Of a stretch of DNA of 64,000 nucleotides, positions 33,801 through 44,298 are shown piece by piece (the stretch's first letter is position 1; each line of letters starts with the position of its first letter). The notes under the pieces are model-generated. The model saw nothing but the letters and a program-made list of their open reading frames with translations. It did no database searches and was not told where the DNA came from. Source of the DNA: Anomaloglossus baeobatrachus (taxonomy: Eukaryota; Chordata; Amphibia; Anura; Aromobatidae); the NCBI RefSeq assembly GCF_048569485.1, contig NC_134355.1, positions 557,654,642 through 557,718,641 of the forward strand, given 5' to 3'. The translations under genes were made by a program, and so were the position numbers.

Positions 33801-34229
33801 CGAATCCGCCAGAGGTAGGGGAACAGTCTTTAAGATGTGGGACAGTTTTCTCAGCCCCTCACGTACCACAGCCCCTGAGGTGCGGGGTAGTGCCACAAGA
33901 AATCCTAAGTTTGCCCAGATGCTCAAGGAGTACCTTGCAGATCGAACAACTGTACTCCGACATTCCTCTGTGCCTTACAATTATTGGGTATCCAAGTATC
34001 CAAGCTGGACACGTGGCATGAATTGGCTCTCTACGCCTTGGAAGTCCTGGCCTGCCCTGCCGCTAGCGTTTTGTCAGAGCGTGTTTTTAGTGCCGCAGGT
34101 GGAATCATTACAGATAAACGCACCCGCCAGTCAACTGAAAATGCTGACAGGCTGACTCTGATCAAGATGAACAAGGGTTGGATTGGGCCAGACTTCACCA
34201 CACCAGCAGCAAATGAGAGCGGAATTTAA
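30892..34229 (+). pseudogene. hAT transposase, BED finger type, one stop and one frameshift
   Basis: About 1,110 codons; I prefer the ATG at 30892 (MRKGVGNEQGSGHDGGAGRG), though the frame is open back to 30763. An acidic low-complexity N-terminal third is followed by a BED zinc finger (Cys codons at 31723 and 31732, His at 31794 and 31810). The RNase H-like core shows LTTDTWTSACGQGRY, VVCDNGRNLVAAL and VPTRWNSTLHML; the C-terminal dimerisation block reads ASVLSERVFSAAGG then IITDKRTR. One in-frame TGA at 32872-32874 is followed by the same frame in full; a 1-base frameshift lies near 34000-34010. A TGA from CGA is a typical CpG change. Nothing else looks broken. Confidence 0.9.
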
Positions 34230-34446
34230 AGTTTGTAACGGGAATTTGCCATGTACCTCCACTCACCCATGGGTACACACTTCTGGACTTTGGATAATCG
34301 CTGGACTGCTCCTCCTTCTCCTCATGCGCCACCATGATGACCGTTACAATAGTTAGGCCGTTGTTTCAGGTATACCCCCAGTGGTAAATGTTTTCGCCCA
34401 TTCTTTCAGAATGGACATTACAACGACAGGAGACCCGCTCCTTTGC

Positions 34447-35000
34447 AATGGGAACAATGTTTTGAGGCCCTTATGCACATCTCTATCCAGGGACAATGTG
34501 GAGCCTCCCAATTTTTGGCTGCCCTGCCAAAGGGCTATACTACAATAGACCGACTTCCTTACAATGGGCACTTCAGGTTTACAGGCCCTCATGCACGTCT
34601 CTATCCAGGGACAATGTGGAGCCTCCCAATTTTTGGCTGCCCTGCCAAAGGGCTATACTACAATAGACCAACTTCCTTACAATGGGCACTTCAGGTTTAC
34701 AGGCCCTCATGCACGTCTCTATCCAGGGACAATGTGGAGCCTCCCAATTTTTGGCTGCCCTGCCAAAGGGCTATACTACAATAGACCCACTTCCTTACAA
34801 TGGGCACTTCAGGTTTCAGGCCATCATGCACGTCTGTATGCAGGGGCATTGGTGAACCTCACAATTTTGGACTTCCCTGGCAAAGGAAAATACTACAAAG
34901 ACTCACTTCCTCAAAATGGGCACATTAGACTCAAGAGGCCTTCATGTACGTCTCTTCTCAGGGACATCGGAGTGCCACACAATGTTTTCACGTAAAATTT
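34447..35000 (+). repeat. 118-bp tandem array in hAT 3' region
   Basis: About 4.7 units; unit starts at 34447, 34563, 34681, 34799 and 34915 (spacing 116-118). Each holds AATGGGCACTTCAGGTTTAC, CACGTCTCTATCCAGGGACA, ATGTGGAGCCTCCCAATTTT and GGCTGCCCTGCCAAAGGGCT. The middle units are almost identical; the outer ones have diverged. Frames across it are spurious. Confidence 0.93.
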
Positions 35001-35416
35001 TTCATGTAATCTCAAAAAGTAACATACACCAGCTCTATCTCACTATTGGGTATGTCCCCTTAACATTTCCGCCATGAAAATTCATTTTGGTGTCATTTTG
35101 GAAGGTTTTCTGGCGAGTCTGTAAAAATGGCATAAAACTCGGATAAAATTGTTCACAGGTGTGACTTTTGAGTGATAAATGCTTCAAGGGGTCTTCCCCA
35201 TGCTGTTGCCATGTCATTTGAGCACTCTTCTGAGACTTTTGTGACATTTTTAGGGTTTCTACATGCTGCCGGGGGGTCATTTCATAAAAACACTCGGGTC
35301 TCCCATAGGATAACATTGGGCTCGGTGCTCGGGCCGAGTACTTAAGTATCTTGGGATGCTCGGCCCGAGCCTCGAGCACCCGAGCTTTTTAGTACTCGCT
35401 CATCACTAGTGGCCAT

Positions 35417-36593
35417 CTCTTCGCGAGGATGTCGTCTCCTTCGTTTCAGCTTGCCCATCCTGTGCCCGGAACAAAACGCCCAAGCACCTTCCCTATGGCC
35501 GTCTTCTGCCTTTGCCAATTCCCTCCGTACCATGGCGACATATTGCCATGAACTTCATAACGGACTTGCCCTTGTCCTCCGGGCATACGGTCATATGGGT
35601 CGTGGTGGACCGTTTCTCTAAAATGGCTCATTTCATTCCCATGGTCGGATTGCCCTCCGCTCCGGAGCTCGCTGACGCCTTCATACAGCACGTCTTCCGG
35701 TTACATGGCTTTCCCACACACATTGTGTCTGACAGGGGAACCCAGTTTACCTCACGCTTCTATAGGGCCCTATGCAAGCATCTGGGAGTGACTCTGGACT
35801 TTTCTTCAGCCTACCATCCTCAGTCAAATGGCCAAGTGGAACGAGTCAATCAGATCCTGACTTCATTCCTGCGCCACTACGTCAACACCCATCATGATGG
35901 TTGGTCCACGCTTCTTCCCTGGGCTGAATTCTCCTACAACCATCACGTCAGCGAGTCTACCTCCAGCTCTCCTTTCCATGTTGTTTACGGACTTCAGCCT
36001 TCCGTTCCTTTACCAGTATCCGCGGCTTTTGATGTCCCCGCTGCTGACGCCCTGACCCGAGACTTCTCTGCCATATGGAACACTGTTAAGGCCTCTCTTG
36101 AACGCGCCTCCCTGCGGATGAAGAGACACGCCAACAAGAGGCGCCTGGATCCACCGAACTTCTTTCCAGGAGATCTGGTCTGGCTGGCTTCCAAATACAT
36201 CCGATTGAAGCTGCCTTCATACAAGTTGGGTCCTCGATACATCGGGCCGTTCAAGATTCTCGGCAAGATCAATGAGGTCTCCTACAAACTGCAGCTCCCG
36301 GCGACGATGCGGATACCCAACTCCTTCCATGTCTCCTTACTCAAGCCGGTGGTTCTTGGTTCCCTCTCCGATGACGCCTCTGCGACTCCTCCTCCTATTG
36401 CTGGTGATGACGTTTATGCAGTAAGGGACATCTTGGCCATGAAGACCGTGCGGGGCCGGCAGTTCTTCCTGGTAGACTGGGCGGGTTATGGCCCCGAGGA
36501 CCGGTCCTGGGAACCCCGAGAGAATGTTGGCACTCCTCTGATTCGTGCCTTCCTGTCCCGCTTGCGGGGAGGGGGGTGTGGGGGAGGGGGTAC
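35417..36593 (+). pseudogene. Integrase and chromodomain of the chromovirus (fossil)
   Basis: Continuation of pol after the hAT: integrase core with WVVVDRFSKMAHFIP, VSDRGTQFTSRFYRALCKHL and YHPQSNGQVERVNQ, then the C-terminal GPFKILGKINEVSYKL block and a chromodomain (VRDILAMKTVRGRQFFLVDW then AGYGPEDRSWEP). The chromodomain is the family-defining part; in known relatives it steers integration. A G-rich polypurine tract closes the internal region. Confidence 0.92.
36565..36593 (+). promoter_or_regulatory. Polypurine tract of the chromovirus (fossil)
   Basis: GGGGAGGGGGGTGTGGGGGA followed by GGGGGTAC immediately before the TGTCACG start of the 3' LTR, the normal place for the plus-strand primer of an LTR retrotransposon. 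Confidence 0.8.
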
Positions 36594-37542
36594 TGTCACG
36601 CTCCCCGGTCCCCGTGCTGCGCTCCCTGGTCCCTGTGCTGCGCTCCCCGGTCCCCGTGCTGCGCTCCCCGATCCCCGTGCTGCGCTCCCCGGTTCCCGTG
36701 CTGCGCTCCCCGATTCCCGTGCTGCGCTCCCCGATTCCCGTGCTGCACTACCCGGTTCCCGACGGTGCGCTCCGCTCACCACTCCCGCTCCCGCTTCTCC
36801 TGCTCCCTCTCTCCCGCCGGTATCCTCCAGGCGTTCCCGCTCCAGGCGCCCCTCTGCTTCGCAGGACACTCTGCCCGGCACTCCTGCTTCCTCGGCGCCG
36901 CTTCCTTCCCTGGTCTCAGGCACTCAGGCCTTGCACATGCGCGTTAGGGCGCGCGCGCGGTCATTGACCCTTTCTTAAAGGGCAAGCGTCCAGAAACAGG
37001 ATATTGGCTTGCAGGTACAGGATATAAGAGGATGCCAGGTGGGCGGGGCCTGTTCTACGTGTTTAGTAAGCTAGGAGTTAAGGTCCCCCTTTGCCTTGTC
37101 CGGTATTAACCCTTGTCTGTCTCGCAGAGCCCGTCCTGCCACGCCATCCGGTCCTAACCACGACTGCTGCGTAATTCCTGTCGGGGGTTGTCGGCTGAGG
37201 ACTCCACCATCTTCTTCAGTCCGGACCCAGCTCCGATCCCCAACACCACGTGGTGACCTCCGTCCTCTCGTCCAGCTGGATACGGTTCCACCTGTCATCT
37301 CCACCCGGCACCGGAACCAGAGCCTTGTTGTTGGGATTACCATCTGGACCCTTGTGACCTCAGGGACATCTTCTTTCCTCCTTCCGGAATGGACTGTGCC
37401 CACACAGCTAGTGCTTTGGCTACCGTGCATCAAGGCCCTCTGACGGGGTGACCGGACAGTCCCTGTATAGGGGTTAGCTCCGGGTTGCTCCGCTGGAGCA
37501 GTCCGGTGCACGGCCCAGCGGTTCCACCACCAGAACCTTACA
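36594..37542 (+). repeat. 3' LTR of the chromovirus (fossil)
   Basis: 949 bp, nearly identical to 26143-27030 except for a longer CCCGTGCTGCGCTCCCCG-type array at the start and scattered point differences (9 counted in the last 390 bp). Ends CCAGAACCTTACA. Confidence 0.92.
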
Positions 37543-37617
37543 ACACTCACACATATTTAGACACAGGCACAAGCCTGCACACACTGTATGTGGTGTGTGT
37601 ATGTGGAGTGTATGCGG

Positions 37618-38297
37618 TGTAACGATGTGGGGCCCCGAGTGTATGGGGCCACACGTCAGGTATCGGGATTAACGCACACCGGAACAATTTGTCTCTTTAA
37701 CAGACCATATGGTTTATTAACAGCTCAAATAAACCATGCTAGGTCCCATAACAGAAAGATGCCATGCCTTGGCTTTATCCTCAAAGTCCAACACATAACG
37801 TAAAGTCCACACACTCTTGGACTTCCTCACACGTGTCACTAACCCTTGTCAGTACTTGGCTTTATCCTTAAAGTCCAATCCAGGTTACCTTCCTCTGAAG
37901 GCGGCTAGTGTCCTTACCAAGTCCCCCCCTGGCTCCAGCCAGGCTTTGCACATGGACCTAAAAGCCCCTTCCTTCAGGAGAAGGTCTCCTGAGCAGAGCA
38001 AAACACCCTGCTTCTGCTCTCCCCGTTTCCAGCACACACACTGGAAGTCTAGAGTCAGTCTCTCTCTAGACTGCCCTAGACACACTCCACCCAGGTTCAG
38101 AGACAGGATTGCTTTAACCGCTGGAGCCACACCCACAGGTGGTAAGGAGTGTGTAATCAGCATCACACCCCTTCCATGGCTCTGCCTGTAATGCAATCCT
38201 GTGGAGCCACAGGTCCCAGCCAACTTCACATTGCAGAGCACCCCCGCTTCTGCAAACCATACCGGCCCTTTGTAATACAGCCGGTTGACACCTCACA
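37618..38297 (-). mobile_element. Solo LTR, minus strand (fossil), 4-bp TSD
   Basis: 680 bp from TGTAACGATGTGGGGCCCCG to TTGACACCTCACA, flanked by GCGG on both sides (37614-37617 and 38298-38301). Minus orientation is inferred from AATAAA signals read on that strand (near 37712 and 37730). No internal region is present. It lies in the CA-rich part of the composite hAT. Family not determined; Ty3/Gypsy or retroviral. Confidence 0.6.
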
Positions 38298-38324
38298 GCG
38301 GTGTATAGGTACGTTGACACAAAC

Positions 38325-38631
38325 TTCAGCTCCATCACATGCATTCAACTACTCCACAGCGTGGCTGGCCAGTAAAGGTCTAAAAGATGAAAAAATAATG
38401 ACATGGCCCCCTTGTTCACCTGATATGAACCCAGTAGAGAACCTGTGGTCCCTCATAACATGTAAGATCTACAGGGAGGAAAAACGGTACACCTCTCGGA
38501 ACAGTGTCTGGGAGTCTGTGGTGGCTGCTGCACACAATGTTGATCGTAAACAAATCAAGCAACTGATAGAATCTATAGATGGTAGGCTGTTGAGTGTCAT
38601 CATAAAGAAAGGTGGCTATATTGGTCACTAA
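38325..38631 (+). pseudogene. Tc1 transposase C-terminal fragment
   Basis: Carries the third catalytic position in CSPDMNPVENLW (Glu present) and the C-terminal GGYIGH ending. The first two catalytic residues are lost with the 5' truncation. Upstream codons in the same frame come from the CA-rich flank and the solo LTR and are not transposase. Confidence 0.9.
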
Positions 38632-38952
38632 TGTTTTTGGGTTTTGTTTTTGCATGCCAGAAATATTTATTTCTAAATTTTGTGCAGTTATATTGGCTTA
38701 CCTTGTGAAAATAAACAAGTGAGATGGGAATATATTTGATTTTTATTAAGTTGCCTAATAATTCTGCAAAGTAATAGTTACCTGCACAAATAGATATCCT
38801 CCTAAGATAGCCAAATCTAAAAAAAAAGCACTCCAACTTCCAAAAATATTAAGCTTCCATATTTATGAGTCTTTTGGGTTGATTGAGAACATAATTGTTG
38901 ATCAATAATAAAAAAAATCCACTAAAATACAACTTGCCTAATAAGTCTGCAC
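38325..38952 (+). mobile_element. Tc1-like element, 5' truncated
   Basis: The last 40% of an element of the same family as 62376-63895. It starts inside the transposase (APSHAFNYSTAWLASKG) and ends with the inverted terminus CTGCACACAGTG followed by TA at 38953. Coding sequence runs to a stop at 38629-38631. Confidence 0.9.
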
Positions 38953-39442
38953 ACAGTGTACAAGGGAGAAATACCACCACACCGTGACCAGACAACATAT
39001 TACCACCAAATAGTGACCGAATACAACCATATACAAGGGAGAAATACACCACACCATGACTAGACAACATATTACCACTACATAGTGACAGACTACAACC
39101 ACATACAAGAGAGTAATAACGCAACACTATGACCAGACCACATAATGACCAAATAATGCCACACACAAAAGACAAATACCAGCACACCATGACCAGACCA
39201 CATATTATTACCACACAGGGACATATAATACTACAATAATGATCATGAATAAAAACCACAATACTAATAATACCAATATTATCATCAGTGCCATTTTAGA
39301 CAGGAGCTCTGTATATAATGTACAGGTAAAACAGTGATCACCAGTGACATTATACATAGGAGCTCTGTATATAGTGTCAGCGTACATGTAATGCAGTGAT
39401 CACCAGTGACATTATACACAGGAGCTCTGTGTATAGTGTATA

Positions 39443-39479
<37 letters not shown>

Positions 39480-39904
39480 TATAATACAATGTCTTACCAG
39501 TGACGTCTCTAGCTGAAGTTATTCATCTTCTCTTTTCCTCATCATCTGGCACTGACCGCCATCACTTCTTCCTGCCATGACTCAACTGCAGAAAATAACA
39601 CACAGTCACCTATATTTGATCATTTCCAGAGCACATTCCACACTTTTTCACCAATTTCTACACTACATCAGATTTTTGTTCTCCCATTGGAGACAGTATC
39701 CTCAAAATTAACATATATTTCATCAGTAATAATGTCCCCTAAATTGCCCCTACAGTAATTATGCCCCACTTGCCACCATAAACCAATAATGTATGTCCCT
39801 CATTCTGGCCCCATATAGTAATTATGCCACTCATCATGGCCCCTTTTATTTAATAAGGTCTCCCATCCTGGCCCCCTTTATTTAATAATGTCTAGGGAAA
39901 CAAG
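38953..39904. repeat. hAT interior, second copy of the array segment
   Basis: Repeats the block order of 20265-21440: CCGTGACCAGACAACATATT units, then GATCATGAATAAAAACCACA, ACAGGAGCTCTGTATATA units, a (TG)n run at 39446-39478, CTTACCAGTGACGTCTCTAG and AATAATGTCCCC-type sequence. The two copies differ by many substitutions and indels. Confidence 0.75.
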
Positions 39905-41290
39905 TGGAATCAGAAGGGGTTGTTAATTGCATCCTGCACAAAATATCCCCCTACACACTGCTGCTCTCCAAAATAGCCCTACAAAGTGCCTCTTTCCATA
40001 ATGTCCCCCCAAAATGTGCCCTTTCTATAATATCTCCCCATATTACATCTCTACATAACCCCCCCGATCCTCATTATACTATGTTGCTTTTCACAATCCC
40101 TTTCCTAATTGCCTCATAATGACCGTCATTGGCCCATAATGTCCTCCATTGATTCACAAAGTCCCAATTTGCTTCCTAATATCCTCCATTACTCTATAAT
40201 GTTCCCATTGCCCTATAATGTCTTTCATTGCCCCACACTTTCCCATATAATGTCCCCTATTTCCTCATACTGTCACAATACGATTCATGCCCCCCCCCCA
40301 CTGCCCTATAATGTCTTAATTTGTTTCGTAATGTCCCCCACAGATCTATAATGTCCCCCACTAAACCATAATGTCTCAATTTGCATCATAATTTTCCCCA
40401 CTTACCCATAATGTTTCCCACTGCCCTATAATGTCCCAATTTGCTTCATAATGTCCACCACTGACCCATAATGTCCTCCACTGACCCATAATGTCTCACA
40501 CTGCCCTATAATGTCCCAATTTGCTTTATAATGTTCCCCCTCTGACCCATAATATCTCCCACTGCCCTATAATGTCCCAATTTGCTTCATAATGCCGCCC
40601 ACTGACCCATAATGTCTCCCACTGCCCTATATTGTTCACCACTGACCCATAATATCTCCCACTGCCTTAGAATGTCCCACTTGGCTTCATAATGCCTCCC
40701 CACTAACCCATAATGTCTCCTAATGCCATATAATGTGCCCCACTGAACCATAATGTCTCCCACCGGGCTTATAATGTCTCAATATGCTTCATAATGCCCC
40801 CCCCCACTGACCCATAATGTCCCCCACTGCCCTATAGTGTCCCAATTTGCTTCATAATGCCCCCCACTGACCCATAATGTCTCCCATTGCCCTATAACAT
40901 TCCATTGTGCTTTATAATGCCTCCCCCACTGACCCATAATGTCTCCCACTTCCCGATAATGTGCCAATTTGCTTCATAATGCACCCCCCAACCCATAATG
41001 TCTCCCACTGACCCATAATGTCTTCCACTGCCCTATAATGTCCCAATTTGCTTCAAAATGCCCCCCTCCACTGACCTGTAATGCCTCCCACTGCCCTATA
41101 ATGTCCCAATTTGCTTCATAATGCTTCCACCACTGATCCATAATGTCTCCCACTGACTTATAATGTTCCCCACTGACTCATTATATCTCCCACTGCCTTA
41201 AATTGTCTCCCACTGACCCATAATGTCCCTCATTGCCCCATAATATGCCCCATAAGAGTCCCCCACCACTCCATAATGTCCCTTTTAAAG
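39905..41290. repeat. Minisatellite, 20-bp subunits in about 60-bp units
   Basis: Around 1.4 kb built of three related 20-mers: CACTGACCCATAATGTCTCC, CACTGCCCTATAATGTCCCA and ATTTGCTTCATAATGCCCCC, repeated as a higher-order unit of about 60 bp with many variants. This is the largest array in the window. Confidence 0.92.
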
Positions 41291-41853
41291 TAATACTGCT
41301 CCTCCCTCACCACAGCCCCTCATGTAAAATTATTGTACATGTCATCTGGAGCGCTTACCTGTGCCTGCGCGTCCTCCTCCTCTTCTCTGCAGCCCCGGCG
41401 CTGACGGTATGTTGGTGTGGGGCTGAGCAGCGCTCCTCTGTCTCAGTCCTATTGCTGCACTATTCAAATGTATACGCGCTTGAAAGACGCGTAAAAATTT
41501 GAATAGCGGCGTGGTCTAAAGGTCCTGAGCGCACTTCATCTGGGCAGACATGGGGACTCTCACAGTGCAGCGTTAGGACCTTTGGTGAGTCACATGACTA
41601 TGAAGTCACTAAAGGTCATTCTGCAACTGCAGAAAATTCAGTGATCATACAGAACTTGCACGATCACTGATGTTTATGATTGAAAGGCTGGGGGCCCCTC
41701 AGAGCGTAGAGGCCCTTGATGAGCTGCCCACCAATAAATGCCAGCCCTGAGAAACAGGCGGCCCCGTGGCCCTGTACAGCAGCCCTGCACTATAGAAGGC
41801 ACGGGGGCCCACTGAGGGCCTGGGACCTGCCCCGGTGGGCCAGTCCGACCCTG
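41291..41853. mobile_element. Right arm of the composite hAT
   Basis: GC-rich unique sequence after the array, ending GGTGGGCCAGTCCGACCCTG. Contains an inverted pair CTATTCAAATGTATACGCG / CGCGTAAAAATTTGAATAG at about 41460-41505 and an AGGTCCTGAGCGC / GCGTTAGGACCTTTGG pair around 41520-41585. No coding capacity. Confidence 0.65.
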
Positions 41854-41861
41854 TCTCTGGG

Positions 41862-42605
41862 TGGCCTTGTCCGTGCAAGAGGCCTGGGGTGACCGTCCCC
41901 TGCCAGGTATAGTACTGGTATAAATCCAACTATCTCCTACTTGCCAATATTTCTGTGGCCGTTTAAGTGCCACCACCTCTATTCTGGAGACACCCTCAAC
42001 ACGCCCCTGAACACCCACTTCTGTCAGGGTTTATATAAACTCATTCCTCTTGCTTCCAAGGAATCCCAGGAAATCCGGCACAGTTGGCAACTCTGCTACA
42101 TTATGGGTATGGCCACTTTAGGCTAAGACAAGCTGGTCAGGAAATGTGAAGATCTTGATGTCGCATTGTGATTTTGTTTTTGTTTTTTTAACAGAATGAT
42201 TATGCAAACTAAGTATAGGTGCTTAATGCATCATGGCGTGGCCAAACATTCAAAGGGTGTATCCGGGACTTAATAAAAAAATAAATAATAAAAAAAGGTT
42301 TTAAACACTAACAGGCAGATAGTTGATACCGTTCTTTGCCGGCACAGAGCAGTCATAGACTACTCCTGCTGTCGATACAGTGGCTTCATCAACAGAGCGG
42401 CGCCTTCTTTTCCACTCTGGTCTGCGGATGGAGTGGGATAGCCAACATCATACTAGTGGACAGCCATCTATCTCCGCTCTTCTATGCCTCTATGAAGCCA
42501 CAGCATTCAATCAAAGAGATAGATGGAAAACAAGCATGGGGGAAGGTGTATTTAAATGTTTGGCCACGTCGTGAAGCACCAAGCGCTTGTACTTGATTTG
42601 AACAG
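41862..42605. other. MITE fragments, no gene
   Basis: Unassigned sequence to about 42170. Then 42220-42600 resembles 56750-56960 (ATGGCGTGGCCAAACATT, TCTATCTCCGCTCTTCT, ATAGATGGAAAACAAGC and a second ATTTAAATGTTTGGCCACG), a TTAA-type MITE with decayed ends. An A/T run lies at 42275-42300. Confidence 0.45.
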
Positions 42606-42608
42606 TAA

Positions 42609-43155
42609 AGGCCCATTTACACACAACGATATCGCTAACGAGATATCGCTGGGGTCACGGAATTCGTGACGCACATCCGGCGTCGTTAGCGACGTTGTTG
42701 CGTGTAACAGCTTCGACCGAGTGTTAACGATCAAAAATACTCACCTAATCGTTGATCGTTGACATGTCATTCATTTTCAAAATCTCGTTGGTCGTTGTGG
42801 ACGTAGGTTGTTCGTCGTTCCTGAGGCAGCACACATCGCTACGTGTGACACCCCGGGAACGACGAACAACAGCTTACCTGCATCCTCTGGCAACGAGGTG
42901 GGCGTGTCGTTAATGCAGCTGGTCTCGGCCCCTCTGCTTCTATTGGTCGGCCGCTGTGTGATGTCGCTGTGACGGCGCACGAACCTCCCCCTTAACAAAG
43001 AGGTTGTTCGCCGCCCACAGCAACGTCGCTAGGAAGGTAAGTATGTGTGACGGGTGTTAGCGATATTGTGCGCCACGGGCAGCGATTTGCCCGTAACGCA
43101 CAAACGACGGGGGCGAGTGCGATCGCTAGCGATATCGTAGCGTGTAAATGGGCCC
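42609..43155. mobile_element. MITE, GGCnGGCTTTACAC family; first of a chain of three
   Basis: 547 bp, ends AGGCCCATTTACACACAACG and (right, inverse) GGGCCCATTTACACGCTACG, flanked by TAA (42606-42608 and 43156-43158). Interior: GATATCGCTAACGAGATATC, GAATTCGTGACGCACATCCG. Same orientation as 5088 and 9178. Confidence 0.85.
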
Positions 43156-43158
43156 TAA

Positions 43159-43518
43159 GTCTATGTTTGCATGTGGCAGATTTGGTGTAGAAATTTTCTG
43201 CATCAAATCTGCTCCTTCTGGGAGAAAAACACCCTAAAAAACACATGTGTTTTTCATGCGTTTTTGTGTCATGCGTTTTTCTTAATGAAGTCACTGGGTG
43301 GAAGGGCTAAAAAAATAGCAGGAAAAAAGCACCAACAATTGACATGCTGCAGATTATTTTCTGCACCAAATCTGTTAGGAAAAAATAAGCAACGTGTGCA
43401 CAACACTTCAGAATTCTCATTGACTTTGCTTGTATAGCTGGCATGAAGGTAGACATGCAGATTTGTGCCACAAACTGCACCAAATCTGCATAAAAATGCA
43501 CACTGTGCGCACACAGCC
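43159..43518. mobile_element. MITE, second of the chain, shared TAA
   Basis: Begins directly after TAA 43156-43158 (GTCTATGTTTGCATGTGGCA) and ends GTGCGCACACAGCC before TAA 43519-43521. Interior is rich in CTGCA and AAATCTG motifs. Inverted ends match imperfectly. Confidence 0.7.
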
Positions 43519-43521
43519 TAA

Positions 43522-44298
43522 GGCTAGGACCCCACTTTGCGTTTTTACCTGCATTTATGCAGCGTTTTGAGAACCACCTTTTTAATGCCAAATGGCCTGC
43601 GTTTTGTGTTTCCATGATATTCAATGGATAAATGTGATTTCCAGACCCTACTTTGCGTTTTAAAACGCTGTGTTTAATTTGCATACTTTGTGGCAAAAAC
43701 CATGCGTTCAAAGAAGCACCTTGTCAGTTGTTTTTGCCATTTTGGGTGCGTTTTGCTAACATTGGAGTCAATGAGAATGGTCAAAAACCAAGTTTGCTAC
43801 AAATTCCTGCGTTTTACCTGCTTTTTATGTGCAGAAAACATGCGTTTTGGACTTACAAAACGCATGCTTTTTGCACATTAATTTAATGATTTCATATGTC
43901 CCTTTTCTCACACACATAATCCGACAATGAACTTAAAGAAAATGTATAATTTATTGCTATTTTCCCTCATAAATACTATATTACCGCTATAATTTCATTA
44001 TATATTTCTATTTTCTTTATAATTTATGAAATTATGTATGTAATCATTTTTTTTTCTCTTTTCTCATTATGTTTGACTGTTTTAACTTTATTTAGCAGTG
44101 TCAAGATTTACAAAACGCATCTGGTAAAAAGCAGGTGGAAACGCATGTAAAAAGCGCTGAAAACGCATCAAAAACGCAGCAAATACGCATGCGTTTTTAG
44201 CGCTAAAATTCTGGAAAATGCAACTTTGGTCAAATCAATTAAATAAAAAACATGTGTTTAGAACTGCAAGTAGGAGAACGCAAAGTGGGGCCCTAGCC
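43522..44298. mobile_element. MITE, third of the chain, shared TAA
   Basis: 777 bp; starts right after TAA 43519-43521 with GGCTAGGACCCCACTTTGCG and ends with the inverse CGCAAAGTGGGGCCCTAGCC before TAA 44299-44301. Interior has GCGTTTT and AAAACGC motifs in both senses and an AT-rich core (43880-44090). Confidence 0.85.

Larger units (their letters stand above)
30060..35408 (+). mobile_element. hAT transposon with near-complete BED-finger transposase
   Basis: 5,349 bp inserted in the chromovirus integrase. Perfect 8-bp target duplication GTGGCCAT at 30052-30059 and 35409-35416. Inverted ends TAGTGTTGAGCGA and TCGCTCATCACTA (12 of 13 match). Subterminal regions are rich in TACTCG/CGAGTA repeats (30085-30170 and 35290-35400), likely transposase-binding sites. 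The interior encodes a long transposase (30892-34229); a 118-bp tandem array fills 34447-35000. It must be younger than the chromovirus it interrupts. Confidence 0.95.
26143..37542 (+). mobile_element. Ty3/Gypsy chromovirus with LTRs, split by a hAT (fossil)
   Basis: LTR retrotransposon on the plus strand: 5' LTR 26143-27030, gag from 27044, pol from about 28050, polypurine tract just before the 3' LTR at 36594-37542. A chromodomain after integrase places it among vertebrate chromoviruses (Sushi-like). Flanking 5-mers are ACACG and ACACT, a likely 5-bp duplication with one change. In the last 390 bp of the LTRs I count 9 differences (about 2.3%), so it is fairly young. Apart from the 5.35 kb hAT inserted in its integrase region it looks almost whole, with one or two other breaks. 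Confidence 0.93.
16098..41853. mobile_element. Probable composite non-autonomous hAT, about 25.8 kb
   Basis: Left end CAGGGTCGGACTGG at 16098 and right end CCAGTCCGACCCTG finishing at 41853 are perfect 14-bp inverted repeats of hAT type. The flanking 8-mers are TTTCTGGG (16090-16097) and TCTCTGGG (41854-41861), 7 of 8 identical, as expected for an old hAT target duplication. Subtracting later insertions (MITEs, mariner-like, Tc1 plus LINE, two solo LTRs, chromovirus with hAT, second Tc1) leaves roughly 6 kb of element interior dominated by minisatellites, parts of which occur twice (20265-21440 and 38953-39900). Two elements of the same family that lost their inner ends is the alternative. 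Confidence 0.45.

Noticed and set aside
34443-34995. Two plus-strand frames with repeated RDNVEPPNFWLPCQRAI-like blocks
   Set aside because: Arise from the 118-bp tandem array in the hAT 3' region, downstream of the transposase.
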